Shown: in pieces, positions 22,691-33,267 of the stretch
Layout: each line of letters starts with the position of its first letter
Numbering within the stretch: the first letter of the stretch is position 1
Origin: Viola odorata
Taxonomy: Eukaryota; Streptophyta; Magnoliopsida; Malpighiales; Violaceae
Assembly: GCA_963691705.1 (NCBI GenBank)
Contig: OY829541.1
Location: 33,864,719 to 33,928,718, forward strand
Direction of reading: 5' to 3'
DNA: 64,000 nt
The notes under the pieces: model-generated
Database searches by the model: none
The model's input: only the letters and a program-made list of their open reading frames with translations
What the model was told of the DNA's origin: nothing
Made by a program: the position numbers and the translations under genes

Positions 22691-25081
22691 TATTCCCCCA
22701 CACTTAAACCATGCTTGCCCTCAAGCATGAACTAAAAAACAAAATACACCCCAATATAGAAAATCAACCCTTGGACTGGACTCAAGTAAAAGCTTCAAAA
22801 ACCAACTCTTTCAAGCAATGCTCAAACACACCAAACATCACAAATGTGCAAATATTCAAATAGTGGTATGATAGCATGCTGTTCAACCAGGAAATAAAGC
22901 CCTAGAACTACTGTCTTCTCTTCCCAAGACACAATCCAAACGCAGCTGCTACACACACAAAAATACACAAGCAGTCATGCAACAATAATAAAAATACAAG
23001 CAACAAAATTAAAGAACACCACCAAGCTTTCCTCTTTTCCTTCTGCACATTTTCTTTCTTTTATTTAGGCCTTCGGCCTCTTATACCCCCTTATTGTTTT
23101 AGGCCTTCGGCCTCTTATACCTCCTATATTTGTTTTTCTTCTCCTCCCTTAGGCCTTCGGACTCTTATACCCCCTTTTTTTATTTTTTTTCTTCTTCTCC
23201 TCCTCTTTCTATTTTCCTTTCCTTCTTTTCCAGGTTCTTACACCTTTCCACAATCCCAGAAAATACAAACATGCAGTCATGCAAAGAATTTAAAAAGTTA
23301 GTCATGCAAAAACAAAAATTAAAAACTTGCAGCAATATTATGGACGGGAGCTTCATCCCAAGGTCTTGAGATGAGAAGACAGTACAATTCTAGCAAAATA
23401 TTTCCTAGGACAGCAATACTCATAATACAACCACGTGAATAAATGAACAAATTATAAGGTCAGAAGTATTTAGCATTGCAAGATGGAGTTAATAAGTCAA
23501 GTATTTACATGAGTTCAGTTTTGGGATTTCAATTCTATACAAAGGGTGAAACACAACAAGAAAAGAAAAACGACTCATGCATAAATGAAAACAAGCAGAA
23601 GCGCATACAAAAACAATTGAAATAAACATGCAGAAGAAAGGAAAATACAGAAAAACAAACAGCAGGAAAACATGCATAAAAACACAAAAACAAACATGCA
23701 CAAAAACACAAAAAACACAAACAAACACGAAAGTGTCTCTCCCCCACACTTAAAGGACACATTGCCCTCAATGTGAAAGAAAAACCACACACACCAAACA
23801 AACAAACAAACAAACGGAACAGAACAGAAAATGAAAAAAAAAAAAGAGGGAAAGAAATGATAAAACCCGGGGCAATGATCATGGTAGGGGAAGAGCTGGG
23901 GGTTTCGGTCAGCTCGTCTCAAGGCCTAGACATGGACCGGATGGCCTGCACTGGAAAATTCCAGAAATCCATTATTATGCAGAAAAAATGATTAACTAGA
24001 AATAAAAACGAAAATAACAAAATGAAAACAGAAACGGAAGGAACATGGGTTGCCTCCCATGCAGCGTCCCTCTTTATAGTCTTGGACTAGACATTGAGCG
24101 TCACTTTGTCAACCAATCCTACATAATGCTTTGAATGCACGAAGTTTGATGAGAATGATTTCATTTCGTGCATGGTTCCCTAGCAACGAAATCTGCATGT
24201 AACCATAAAATGATTCAAATTCTGGTTCAGGTTCATGCACAATAAAAATAAAATAATGGTTGTGAATAGAGGGTAATTCCATAAAGGGATCAATATAATC
24301 AAAGAAATTTAAAACTTCCCTTTCACACACAACCGTTTGTGGATTCTCAACCACTTTGATTTCTTCCTCAATCTTCCTCTCATCCTCCTCTAGCTAGATG
24401 CTACAACAAGTGTCCACAAACTTCGTCTTCTGCTCCAGTGACGTGCTGGAATGAGTTTGGGTCTGATTGGACTGCTTTGACTGAGTGGCAACTTCTGCTG
24501 AATTTTCTGGGCTTGTTTCTGGTTCCGGGTCGTTCATCCCAAGGCCTTGAGATGAAGCGACCTGCTCGGGCAGATTTTTGTTGCTCACAAAAGAGGCAGT
24601 GCTAGCATCAGATTCCACATCTAGTTGGAAGTTTGAAGGTATGCATCTCTGTCTTTCCTGCTCAAGTGCAAGTTCTCTCATTTGCTTCGCTAACCTTGCT
24701 AAATTCTCCTCTGTTTCCTGCATAAATGGAATTAAGGTTTTCATTAAAATTTCAGAAACAGTAGGTACTTGGCTAGGTTGCGGAGGCTGGAAATATTGAT
24801 AATCAGGAACTGATTGCACTCCATAATCAGAACTTTGTTGGTTCCACCAAGTGGGATAAGGAGTAGATATGGATGGATTATAATTTGGCTCATATCCTCA
24901 CTGTGGCGGACCAAAACATCCTTCATGGCTGGACCCATCTCCTACACCAAAACTTTGAGGAATAGGGGCTGATTGAGAAAAATAATTGAAATTGCTCATA
25001 AAAAAAAGAAAACTGAAAATTATCAGAAACAAGAAAAACGAAAATCAGTACACCGTTGTCCCCGGCAACGGCGCCAATTTA
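22691..25081 (-). other. Internal region 4 of the array
   Basis: Same content as the others; purine tract 22692, primer site 25059-25076. It holds one private base change at 24898. Confidence 0.92.
24109..24999 (-). pseudogene. Gag-like ORF, unit 4, with an extra nonsense codon
   Basis: Same ORF as in units 1-3, but a private C to T near 24898 (+ strand) turns the Trp codon of PPQWGYE into a stop on the minus strand. An internal ATG at 24819 leaves only 141 codons before the common TAG at 24394. It shows that unit 4 is a distinct physical copy and that coding in this unit is not maintained. Confidence 0.6.
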
Positions 25082-26781
25082 TGACGGGGGTGTCGCGTGC
25101 CCTGCATAAATAAAAAGATTACAACTGGTCACTAAACTACAAATGAATGTAGATAGCGGCAAGAGGTTCGAACACAGGGACAAGTCGGTCTGATCTTTGT
25201 TCCTCCTGCAAATGACAATAATCAGCAAAGAGGTGAGAGTATGATGGGTTGAGAAACAATAAGCACGAAAATAAGATTGCATAACAGAAAACAGAAGTGA
25301 AATAAAGAAATACAAAAGAGAAAGAAAATCCCTAGTAGAGATCCTTATGTGGTGACAATTCCAAGCTAGTTGATCATTGACAAAAGTATTTTCAAAACGG
25401 TTCATAGAAGAAGTTGTGGAACCAGCTCACACTAGATTCCCAACCTGCTACAAAAGTATTTAAAAGAATCACTTCATTTTAAACACCCTAATCTTCCTAA
25501 GCTCATCCTAAGATTCCAACCCGCCACTTTGCTTTGGCTATGCGGAGCCTTCGACAAAGGAATCAGAAAACTTATGGAAAATCTCAAGAGATTGATTAAA
25601 AACAGTGAGGTCCCTCTTCTAGACATGGTAGCTGTTCTTCATCCACAAGTCTGGTCTAGTCTGGCACTTGACCCAGCTGTCACCTAGGTCGGCCCTTCTC
25701 AAGGCCTCGGGATGGGAGGGTAGTCTAGTTCAGTTCCTTCTATCAGCTTAGACCAAGCACATGCACCTCATGCCCTGCTGATTCGTCTACTACTGTTCTC
25801 TAAGAGTGATTTAATCACAAGAGAACTGACTGTAATCATTCAAATCAAAATCCAAGTTGGCCAAACTCAAACTTAAACATGAATAAATTGGAGTTAAAAC
25901 AAGAAGGAGAGAAATATGAAAAACGTTTTTATTGAAGATCAAAGAGTCTCACAACCTACTGGAATCATCAACCACAAGATCCCTACCAGGAATGGAGGTT
26001 CTTAGTTACAAAACATAATGGAAAATGATACAAGAAGTACAAAACCGAAAATACAAAAAGCTGGAAAATCTGGAAAATGTGGAGTGCTGATTTTCTCCAC
26101 TCGTTCCCCCTACTGTCCTAATGATTTTCTTTTCTGTCCTCTGCCCCCCGTCTCTCTTAGCTTCGTTGTCCTATTAATAGCCATTCTTCTTCTCCTCTGA
26201 TAGACTTCAAAGGTCCAGCCTTCACCATAAAATAATTACAGCACTCACAAACATGTGCTGCCAAACCAGGCTGGAGCTGGGCACTACATCACTTTTGGAG
26301 AGAATATTCATGAATAATGCAAAGGGAATGTTTCGTCATTCTTCCATTGATGTCCCCTCGGTGCTTCTGCAAGGTGGAAGAGGGAATCCAAGCACTAACA
26401 CTCGTGCTCAAGTCCTCCAGGTTCTAGGCTGGCTGAACCAGCACTCACAAATTAAATACAAAAATACGCCCAGTGCTGTCCAGGCTGGAACTCTGACAGG
26501 TCGCTTCATGTCAAGGCCTCGAGAAGAGCTGATCTCGGCAAAATAGTGAAGTGGCCTTGGGACGAATGGACCAAATTCAAGGCAGCAAAGCTGAAAACGA
26601 AACTCCATCACCGATTGATTGTTTTAAGCTCTAATCTTCAAGCTTTCTGCTCCTTTCCTTAAGATTGATGCTCCAAAGGCTGTTTATAGAGAAAGGAAGC
26701 AAAAGGGCTTAAAGTAGCATAATTATCATCTCAATTAATAATAAAGGAGACAATAAAACATCCAAAATAAACCATCAATCA
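25082..26781 (-). repeat. LTR 5 of the array
   Basis: 1,700 bp, the outermost 5' LTR in element orientation. A private T near 25636 (GTTCTTCATCC against GTTCGTCATCC). It joins the host Ogre pol sequence at ATAAT. Confidence 0.93.
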
Positions 26782-26786
26782 ATAAT
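26782..26786. repeat. Target site duplication of the tandem array, right
   Basis: ATAAT, identical to 8713-8717. Confidence 0.9.
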
Positions 26787-27215
26787 TCAGAGAGAAAGGT
26801 TAATTTCCCTCCTCAAAAACTACTCAGACGTATTTGCATACGCCGGTATGCCAGGCCTTGATCCCGGGACAGTTGAGCATCGTATCCCATTGGAGCCTGA
26901 GTTTAAGCCTGTCAAAAAAAAAATCGGAGGATACATCCAGACATCCTTTTGAAAATCAAAAAGGAAGTTAACCAAGCAATGGGATACGATGCTCGTAAAA
27001 CCAAGCCCATGATCTATGACAGACACCGGATTCCAAGCTCATCCCTTATCAAAAGCTACTCACCCGATTCACACGGGAATTCGAGGAAACCCAGGCCGAC
27101 CGAGTCGACAGAGAAAAGAACCGCTTCGCAGACGCATTAGCCACATTGGCATCGACGTTCAAGTTAGAGTACGGAGTAATGCTTCAGCCGTTAAGGGTAG
27201 AAGTGAAGGAAACTT
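26787..27215 (+). pseudogene. RT N-terminus joined to RNase H C-terminus (Ogre pol, internal deletion)
   Basis: After the insertion the frame gives SDVFAYAGMPGLDPGTVEHR, the conserved N-terminal RT segment (D-F-A-x-MPGLD). A run of nine A at about 26912 is followed by a frame change; the next frame reads RRIHPDILLKIKKEVNQAMG. The sequence then jumps to FADALATLAS (about 27120), the C-terminal RNase H motif. The RT palm, including the catalytic YxDD region, and most of RNase H are therefore deleted. Another frame change near 27215 leads into integrase. The remnant has no polymerase activity. Confidence 0.8.
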
Positions 27216-28497
27216 CGGCATGCTGCAAGAGGGACCCGAGGGGAAATCATGGTTCCACCACTTAACACAGTTCATCAGAAATCGGGAGTATCCACCGGGG
27301 GCAAGCCGGGTTAGCAAAAAGACCCTCCAGCGCTTAGCACTAGACTTCTACCTCGACGGCAAGGTTCTATATAAAAGGAGAGCTGATGGAGCTTTGCTTC
27401 ACTGCGTCACCATGGCCGAGGCAAAGAGAATCATAGCAGAGATCCACGAAGGGGTCTGTTCCGCACACGCAAGTGGGCATCTGATAGCCAGACAAATAAT
27501 GAGGCAAGGGTATTTTTGGCTCACCATCGAACGAGATTGCATCAGCTACTTCCAGAAGTGCCACAAATGTCAAATCTACGCGGACCATCTCCACGTCCCT
27601 CCAGCCCCTCTCTTCAGCATGACATCGCCTTGGCCTTTTGCGATGTGGGGAATCGACATCATCGGCCAAATTCATCCAACAGCCTCTAATGGCCATCGCT
27701 TCATCCTCGTAGCAATCGACTACTTCACCAAATGGGTAGAGGCCGCCTCTTACTCCAGCATCACTCAGAAAACCACCATGCGATTCATTGAGAGAAATAT
27801 CATTTGCCGTCATGGGGTCCCAGAAACCATCATCACGGACAACGGCACCAATCTCAACGGAAAGATGATTGACGATCTTTGCCAACGTTGGAAGATGAAG
27901 CACCGGAACTCGTCACCATATCGACCCAAGATGAATGGCGCAGTCGAAGCAGCAAACAAGAACCTGAAGAGGATCATCCAAAAGATGGTAATCACGCACA
28001 AAGATTGGCATGACATGCTTCCCTTCGCACTACATGCTTACCGGATAGCAACCCGTACATCCACAGGGGCAACTCCCTACTCATTAGTTTATGGCATGGA
28101 AGCCGTAATTCCCCTCGAGGTAGAAATCCCTTCTCTCAGAATCCTGGCAGAGTCTGAAGTAGAAGAATCAGATTGGGCAAGAGTGAGGTATGAGCAGTTG
28201 AACCTCCTTCCCGAAAAGCGCTTGGCCGCTATCAGCCATGCGCAATTATATCAGCAAAGAATGGTCAACGCTTATAACAAGAAAGTGCGACCTCGCAAAT
28301 TCGAGGCTGGGGATTTAGTGCTGAAGAAAATTCTCCCTCATCAGGAGGCCAGTCAAGGAAAGTGGGCCCCAAGGTACGAGGGCCCGTATCTGGTCAAAAG
28401 TGCATTCTCAGGGGGTGCCCTAATGCTAACCAACATGGATGGAGACGATCTCCCGAGACCAGTAAATGTCGATGCAGTCAAGAGATACTTCGCCTGA
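27216..28497 (+). CDS. Integrase domain of Ogre-like element 1, nearly intact
   Basis: An open frame from 27016 to TGA 28495; its first 65 or so codons are a different frame of RNase H, and true integrase begins near WFHHLTQFI (27250). Zinc-binding HHCC: H in EIHEG and SGH, then CHKC. Catalytic core: first D in MWGIDIIGQ (about 27655), second D in IITDNGTNL (about 27838), E in MNGAVEAANK (about 27948); all three are present with normal spacing. The C-terminal part has GKWAPRYEGPYLVKS, the GPY/F motif, and ends NVDAVKRYFA, the usual Tat/Ogre end. Integrase joins retrotransposon cDNA to chromosomal DNA. It has lost its polyprotein context and has no start of its own, so it is probably not made. 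Confidence 0.88.
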
Positions 28498-30037
28498 AGC
28501 ATCGTGGACAGAGCGTCCGGTCAGCCAAAGACATAGGGTTTTATCATGACAATCTAGCACAAACATTTGTCCTGAAATTAATAAAACAAGTTTTTTTCAG
28601 GAGATACTCGTTATTTTAAAAATTTGTTGTCCCCTTTCTTTTTCTTAAAATTTGTGAGATGACAAAAGGAGGCATGGCATGGATGGATCCCCAGGAGTAG
28701 CTCGGGACGTAAGACGCGTCACGTAGACTAACGCCACCAATCAACCTTCAGTTTTGCAGGGACGTAAGGTCTCACGCCTCAGCTCGTCATCACGATAAAA
28801 CCAGAAAGTTCCGCTCGTAGGAGCTGCTGAATTGTCGTGGCAGGCCACCTTCAAGAGCGAATCAGGAAAGATTTTAAGACAAATCATCACCATCTAAAGC
28901 GAAATTTCTTTTCCTCGCAGTACTACCAGCACAACCGGCATCGCAAACAACCAGTCTCAAAGGACTAAATGCTGGACCAAAGTCACAAAGCCCATCCTAC
29001 GTCGGCCGAGCTGTCGGAACACTAGCAACGTCGGCTCCCATCTCCGTTCACCTATTCGGAAGGAGCTCATCACCAAAATGCCATGGTCGCCCAGCACACC
29101 CTTGCAAGCAACAACTCCTGGAAAAAGCACGACAGAAAGATGTCCCCCTAGAACTACCGTCAACATTCTCAATGCGGTCTGGTTCAAGCAGTATCCCAAC
29201 CTCCGCACCATGATCAACACGGTGAAGATCAATCCTTTAATTGAGGGACAACCAGGCTGCGAGTGTCACCCACGCCAAGGCAAGAGCTACGACAAAGCAT
29301 CTAACAACAAAGCCCTCATCAACCAACATCCGACACAAGTCACACTCAGTGACCCACGGATTGCCCGTCTAAAAGGGAGAGCTTAACACTCATCAAATCA
29401 CATTACTTTTGCTAAAAATTGCCTTGCATTTACTCCTCATTTGTCATCGCCTTGTCTTTTTCAGGAACTAGGTCGCCCCAATTCGTTGCCTGCAGAAGAA
29501 CGGTAAGCATACACCCTTGCAGCCCCGCCGCACATCACGGGGACTGAGAGTTTTCCCCTTTTGTCCCCGAGCAACCACGAAGCCAATCAGCGAAGGTCCA
29601 GCAGGACCGGCAAGCAAATGAACCGAATGCAGATCTCGTCCTCACTACGACTCAGATCGGCAGTTCCCGCAAAACAGCTAAAAAAGAAACCCATCAAAGC
29701 AAGGCGTTCCGGGCTGGGACCACGTCATAGGCACCCTCTAAAAGCCGAGAATCCCTGAACTTATCTCAGTTTTGTTTTCAAATTAATTTCCCTTTCTGTT
29801 TTCCCCTCTGCATCTCACAGGGACGGGAAGCATCTCGTTGTCATCCGCATGGAGCTTGTGGAAGACACCCGCGTAGCCCCGCTGCGCAGTTCAGGGGAGT
29901 CCCTCTTTCTTTCCCCTTTATTTAAATTTGTTTTTATTCCTGCTCGCTTTGTTAGCTTTAAGTTGAGTACGGTCGTCTGGCCCACTGGGGGGCAACCTTA
30001 GGTTCTAGGTAGAACTTTGTAAATAAGTCATCTCAAA
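28498..30037 (+). other. 3' untranslated region of Ogre-like element 1, proximal part
   Basis: No domain in any frame. It holds several acceptor-like ends (TTTTTCAG near 29464, TCTCACAG near 29820) and repeated blocks such as AGCCCCGC followed by GGGGA near 29525 and 29875. The short ORFs at 29078 and 29561 are Pro/Ser-rich and not recognisable. Long 3' regions after integrase are typical of Ogre elements. Confidence 0.55.
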
Positions 30038-30300
30038 CCATCTAGCAATCAAACATCTAGCAATCAAACATCTAGCAATCAAAACATCTAGCAATCAAAG
30101 CGTCTAGCAATCAAAGTGTCTAGCAATCAAACATCTAGCAATCAAAGCGTCTAGCAATCAAAGTGTCTAGCAATCAAAGTGTCTAGCAATCAAACATCTA
30201 GCAATCAAACATCTAGCAAGCAAACATCCAGCAATCAAAAATCCAGCAATCAAACATCCAGCAATCAAACGTCTAGCAATCAAACCCTCTAGCAATCGAA
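30038..30300 (+). repeat. 15-bp minisatellite
   Basis: About 17 tandem copies of CATCTAGCAATCAAA with variants (GCGTCTAG, GTGTCTAG, CATCCAG). It lies in the 3' region of Ogre-like element 1. Variants GCGTC and GTGTC alternate in blocks, pointing to multi-unit duplication. Confidence 0.9.
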
Positions 30301-31859
30301 CCACCAATCAGTCTAAAATCACAAATCAATCAAAAATCCCTCTTTAGCCCGGCTCAAACAAAAAGCATATTACCCTCATAAGCATTTTCATGCATCGAAT
30401 AGGTTCGGAATATTTAATCCCTCTATTAACTCCAGCATCTATCCAAATTACGTGTCATGTATGATATTACCTATTTGCTCTTATATCCACGGTTTGCTCG
30501 ACGTAAGCAATCACAAACAAATCCCGGTAAGCATCTTTGAGCCATCGCGCCTTATCCTTCATGGGTGTAAGAGCCTGACTAGATGCTAGTTGAGTTCGCA
30601 TAATATCCAGGGTACATGCGCCATTAGACATGGGATAGCTATAAAATGACGTGGGACTTTTACGATTTTCTCCACTTTTTTCGTTTCTTCCCTCTTTCCA
30701 CTATATATGTCATCACTCCCCCCAAACCGTCAATATCACTCATACCCCGGGAGCCAAAGAGCAGTTTCAGCTAAAATTGCCAGCCGGAAGTAAAAGCACG
30801 TCGAGTCCAAGAGCACGATGAAGGAGACGGAAAAGGTCGCCAGGAGATCGCTAAGGACCATCATAGAAGAAGCAGCAACGACGAAGGCCGAGGCCTCAAG
30901 ACAGATGGGGAAGAGATCAAGACAAAGGCTATGCTTGCTCTGCTCTGTTGCATTTTCAAATCAAATAAAAAAGGGGAGGGATATAAAAAAAAAAAAAAAA
31001 AACGGGAAAATGAGAGGAAAAAAAAAAAGAAGAAAAGGAGAGAGGGGAAAAAGGGAAAAGAAAATAAAAGAAAGAAAATGCTCAGAGATCTTCGAAGAAT
31101 ACGAACAATCGAAGAGCCAAAGCAAGCACAGCCCGGGGACAACTCAATTCGAGAAATCTCGAAGAAAACTTTCCCCAGTGAACTTGAGTAAAGAGGCTCA
31201 AGGCTAACTCGAGAAATCTCAAAGCATCCTTCCCTAGTAAAGTCAAGCAAAAGAGGCTCAAGGCCAACTCAAGAAACCTTAAAGCAAGCATCTCTAGTGA
31301 GAACCCGAGAAGAGAAAGGGACCCCAGGCCAACTCAAGTAGTGAGTCGTAAAAGGAACAGCGACGACGCTCCCCAATAAAGACTCAAGAAAAGGGCCCCT
31401 GGCCACACGGAAAGCACCCTCAGCAAGGTGCCCAGAGCTCGCGCCCTCTGTCAAGCAAGCATCCCCGACAAAAAGCAAAAGAGCTCGCGCACCCCGTCCT
31501 CATCGAGGCCAATCAGCAAAGCATCACTCATCAAAAGCCTTCCAACTCCCAAGCAAAGCAATCTTTTCCAAAACAAATTTCTTTCTGGACTTTTCATGTC
31601 CTTTCATTCTTTTCCATAAAAGTCCCATCGATTATTAGCATACCCATGCATGTGCATCTTCATTTGAAGTATATTCACTCGGATTGACATTGCGAACTGT
31701 AAATTACGTATCATGTCAGTTGCATCTTTGTGAGCGTAAAACACTTAGCCTTGTTTCAGAGCGTGAGTGCAAACACTAATATCAGGTGAGGACTGCTTAC
31801 GGCTGCAAATCGTGGGAAAGTCTTGCCCTTGGGGTCGTTACCTCCTGAGCAGGATGCAG
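30301..31859 (+). other. 3' region of Ogre-like element 1, A-rich and Ser/Lys-rich spurious ORFs
   Basis: Holds an A/G-rich run (30985-31080) and degenerate repeats around AAAGAGGCTCAAGGC and CTCGAGAAATCTC (31140-31330). The overlapping ORFs on both strands (30818-31291) are low-complexity translations. A TATATATG near 30702 is not supported as a promoter. No gene seen. Confidence 0.5.
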
Positions 31860-33175
31860 ACGCATTCTAGGATCATATCAGCGCCACTGGTGACAGCTTA
31901 GCATCTCCCCCTCCCAGAGTGACAGCATAGTTTAGTTTCCAGCATAGCATCTTCTCCTCCCAGAGTGCCCTTAGTTTAGTTCCCGCATTTCGCGTCTTCT
32001 CCTACGGGAATTGACGTTATTTGCATTTCAGCCTTAGCATCTCCCCCTCCCAGAGTGACAACATAGTTTAGTTTCCAGCATAGCATCTTCTCCTCCCAGA
32101 GTGCCCTTAGTTTAGTTTCCGCATTTCGCGTCGTCTCCCACGGGAATTGACGTTGTTTGCATTTCAACCTTAGCATCTTCTCCTCCCAGAGTGCCCTTAG
32201 TTTAGTTTCCGCATTTCGCGTCTTCTCCTACGGGAATTGACGTTGTTTGCATCTTAGCTTTAGCATCTCCCCCTCCCAGAGTGACAGCATAGTTTAGTTT
32301 CCAGCATAGCATCTTCTCCTCCCAGAGCGCCCTTAGTTTAAATTCTGCATCTCGCGCCTTTTCCTACGGGAATCGACGTTGTTTAAGTTTTCAGCCTTAG
32401 CATTCTTCTCCTCCTAGAGCGACAGCACTTAGTTTTCAGCCTTAGCATTCTTCTCCTCCTAGAGCGACAACATTTAGTTTTCAGCCTTAGCATTCTTCTC
32501 CTCCCAGAGTGCCCTTAGTTTAATTTCCTCATCTCGCGCCTTTTCCTACGGGAATCGACGTTGTTTAAGTTTTCAGCCCTAGCATTCACCTCCTCCTAGA
32601 GTGACAGTAGTTAGTTTTTAGCCTTAGCACTTCTCCTTCTCCCAAAGTGACATCATAGTTTAGTTTTCAGCATCAAGCATTTCTTCTCCTCCCAGAGTAA
32701 TAGCATAGCGTAGTCTTACCTTTTTAGCCCTAGCATTTCTTCCCCTCCCAGAGTGACCTCCTTCATATAATCCTACGTTTCTGCATAATTATTTCCTCCT
32801 CTTAGAGTGACATCATTAGGACAAATCAGTCATACTTCTGCGAATCGCGCATTATCCCTCCGAAGCAACGTCAGTCACATGTCAAGCAATTATCCCCCCG
32901 GTGGAGCCGTCATTTACGTCTTCGTAAAAATACCTTCGATTTCTGATAGAGTAGTTGTCATTTACATTTTCTGCAAATTATGTTTCTCTCGATATCCGAA
33001 TAGATCTAAATTTATATATATCTTTGCAGGATCAACAACCTATCTCCTCCCAGAGTGACGTCAACGGCATACCTCCTCCCGGAGTGACGACGTCAAGCAA
33101 TCACCTTTTATCCCCAGAGCGACCTCAAGCAACTACCTCCTCCCAGAGCGATATCATCACTGTAAGTTTAAGGTA
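31860..33175 (+). repeat. Degenerate tandem repeats with CTTCTCCTCCCAGAGTGAC
   Basis: At least 18 copies of TAGCATCTTCTCCTCCCAGA and close variants, alternating with a CGCGTCTTCTCCTACGGGAA-TTGACGTTGTTTG block, with a higher-order period of roughly 130-140 bp near 31900-32400. Later copies are more degenerate (33040-33160). The purine tract and LTR follow. Confidence 0.82.
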
Positions 33176-33251
33176 AGACCTGCTGTGTCACCAAAATTCG
33201 GATATCTAGGGGCAACTGTCTTTACTGCTTAACAAATACTTCGATAAGACA

Positions 33252-33267
33252 GTAAAGAGGGGGCAGC
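33252..33267 (+). other. Polypurine tract of Ogre-like element 1
   Basis: GTAAAGAGGGGGCAGC directly before the 3' LTR start TGTTGATACC. Confidence 0.7.

Larger units (their letters stand above)
8718..26781 (-). mobile_element. Tandem array of a non-autonomous LTR retrotransposon (5 LTRs, 4 internal regions)
   Basis: LTRs start at 8718, 12809, 16900, 20991 and 25082, a period of exactly 4,091 bp. Each LTR is 1,700 bp (+ strand TGACGG...AATCA) and each internal region 2,391 bp. Orientation is minus: the primer site matches the 3' end of tRNA-Asp, and the purine tract lies next to the lower-coordinate LTR of each unit. One ATAAT duplication flanks the whole array and none lies at internal junctions, so this is one insertion event expanded through the LTRs, or integration of a multimer. 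No protease, RT or integrase is present. Units differ at only a handful of bases, for example G/A at 8742, C/T at 19676, G/A at 21176, C/T at 24898 and G/T at 25636. Confidence 0.95.

Noticed and set aside
8718..26781. Satellite DNA or rDNA-type gene cluster
   Set aside because: Units have LTRs, primer site and purine tract, and the flanks carry a target duplication, so it is a retrotransposon array.
27367..27903. 178-residue ORF on the minus strand
   Set aside because: It is the antisense shadow of the integrase core.
30038..30300. CRISPR-like array
   Set aside because: The units are a contiguous 15-bp minisatellite without unique spacers, in plant DNA.
30818..31291. Lys/Arg-rich and Phe/Ser-rich ORFs on opposite strands
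   Set aside because: Translations of an A/G-rich run; open on both strands because of composition.
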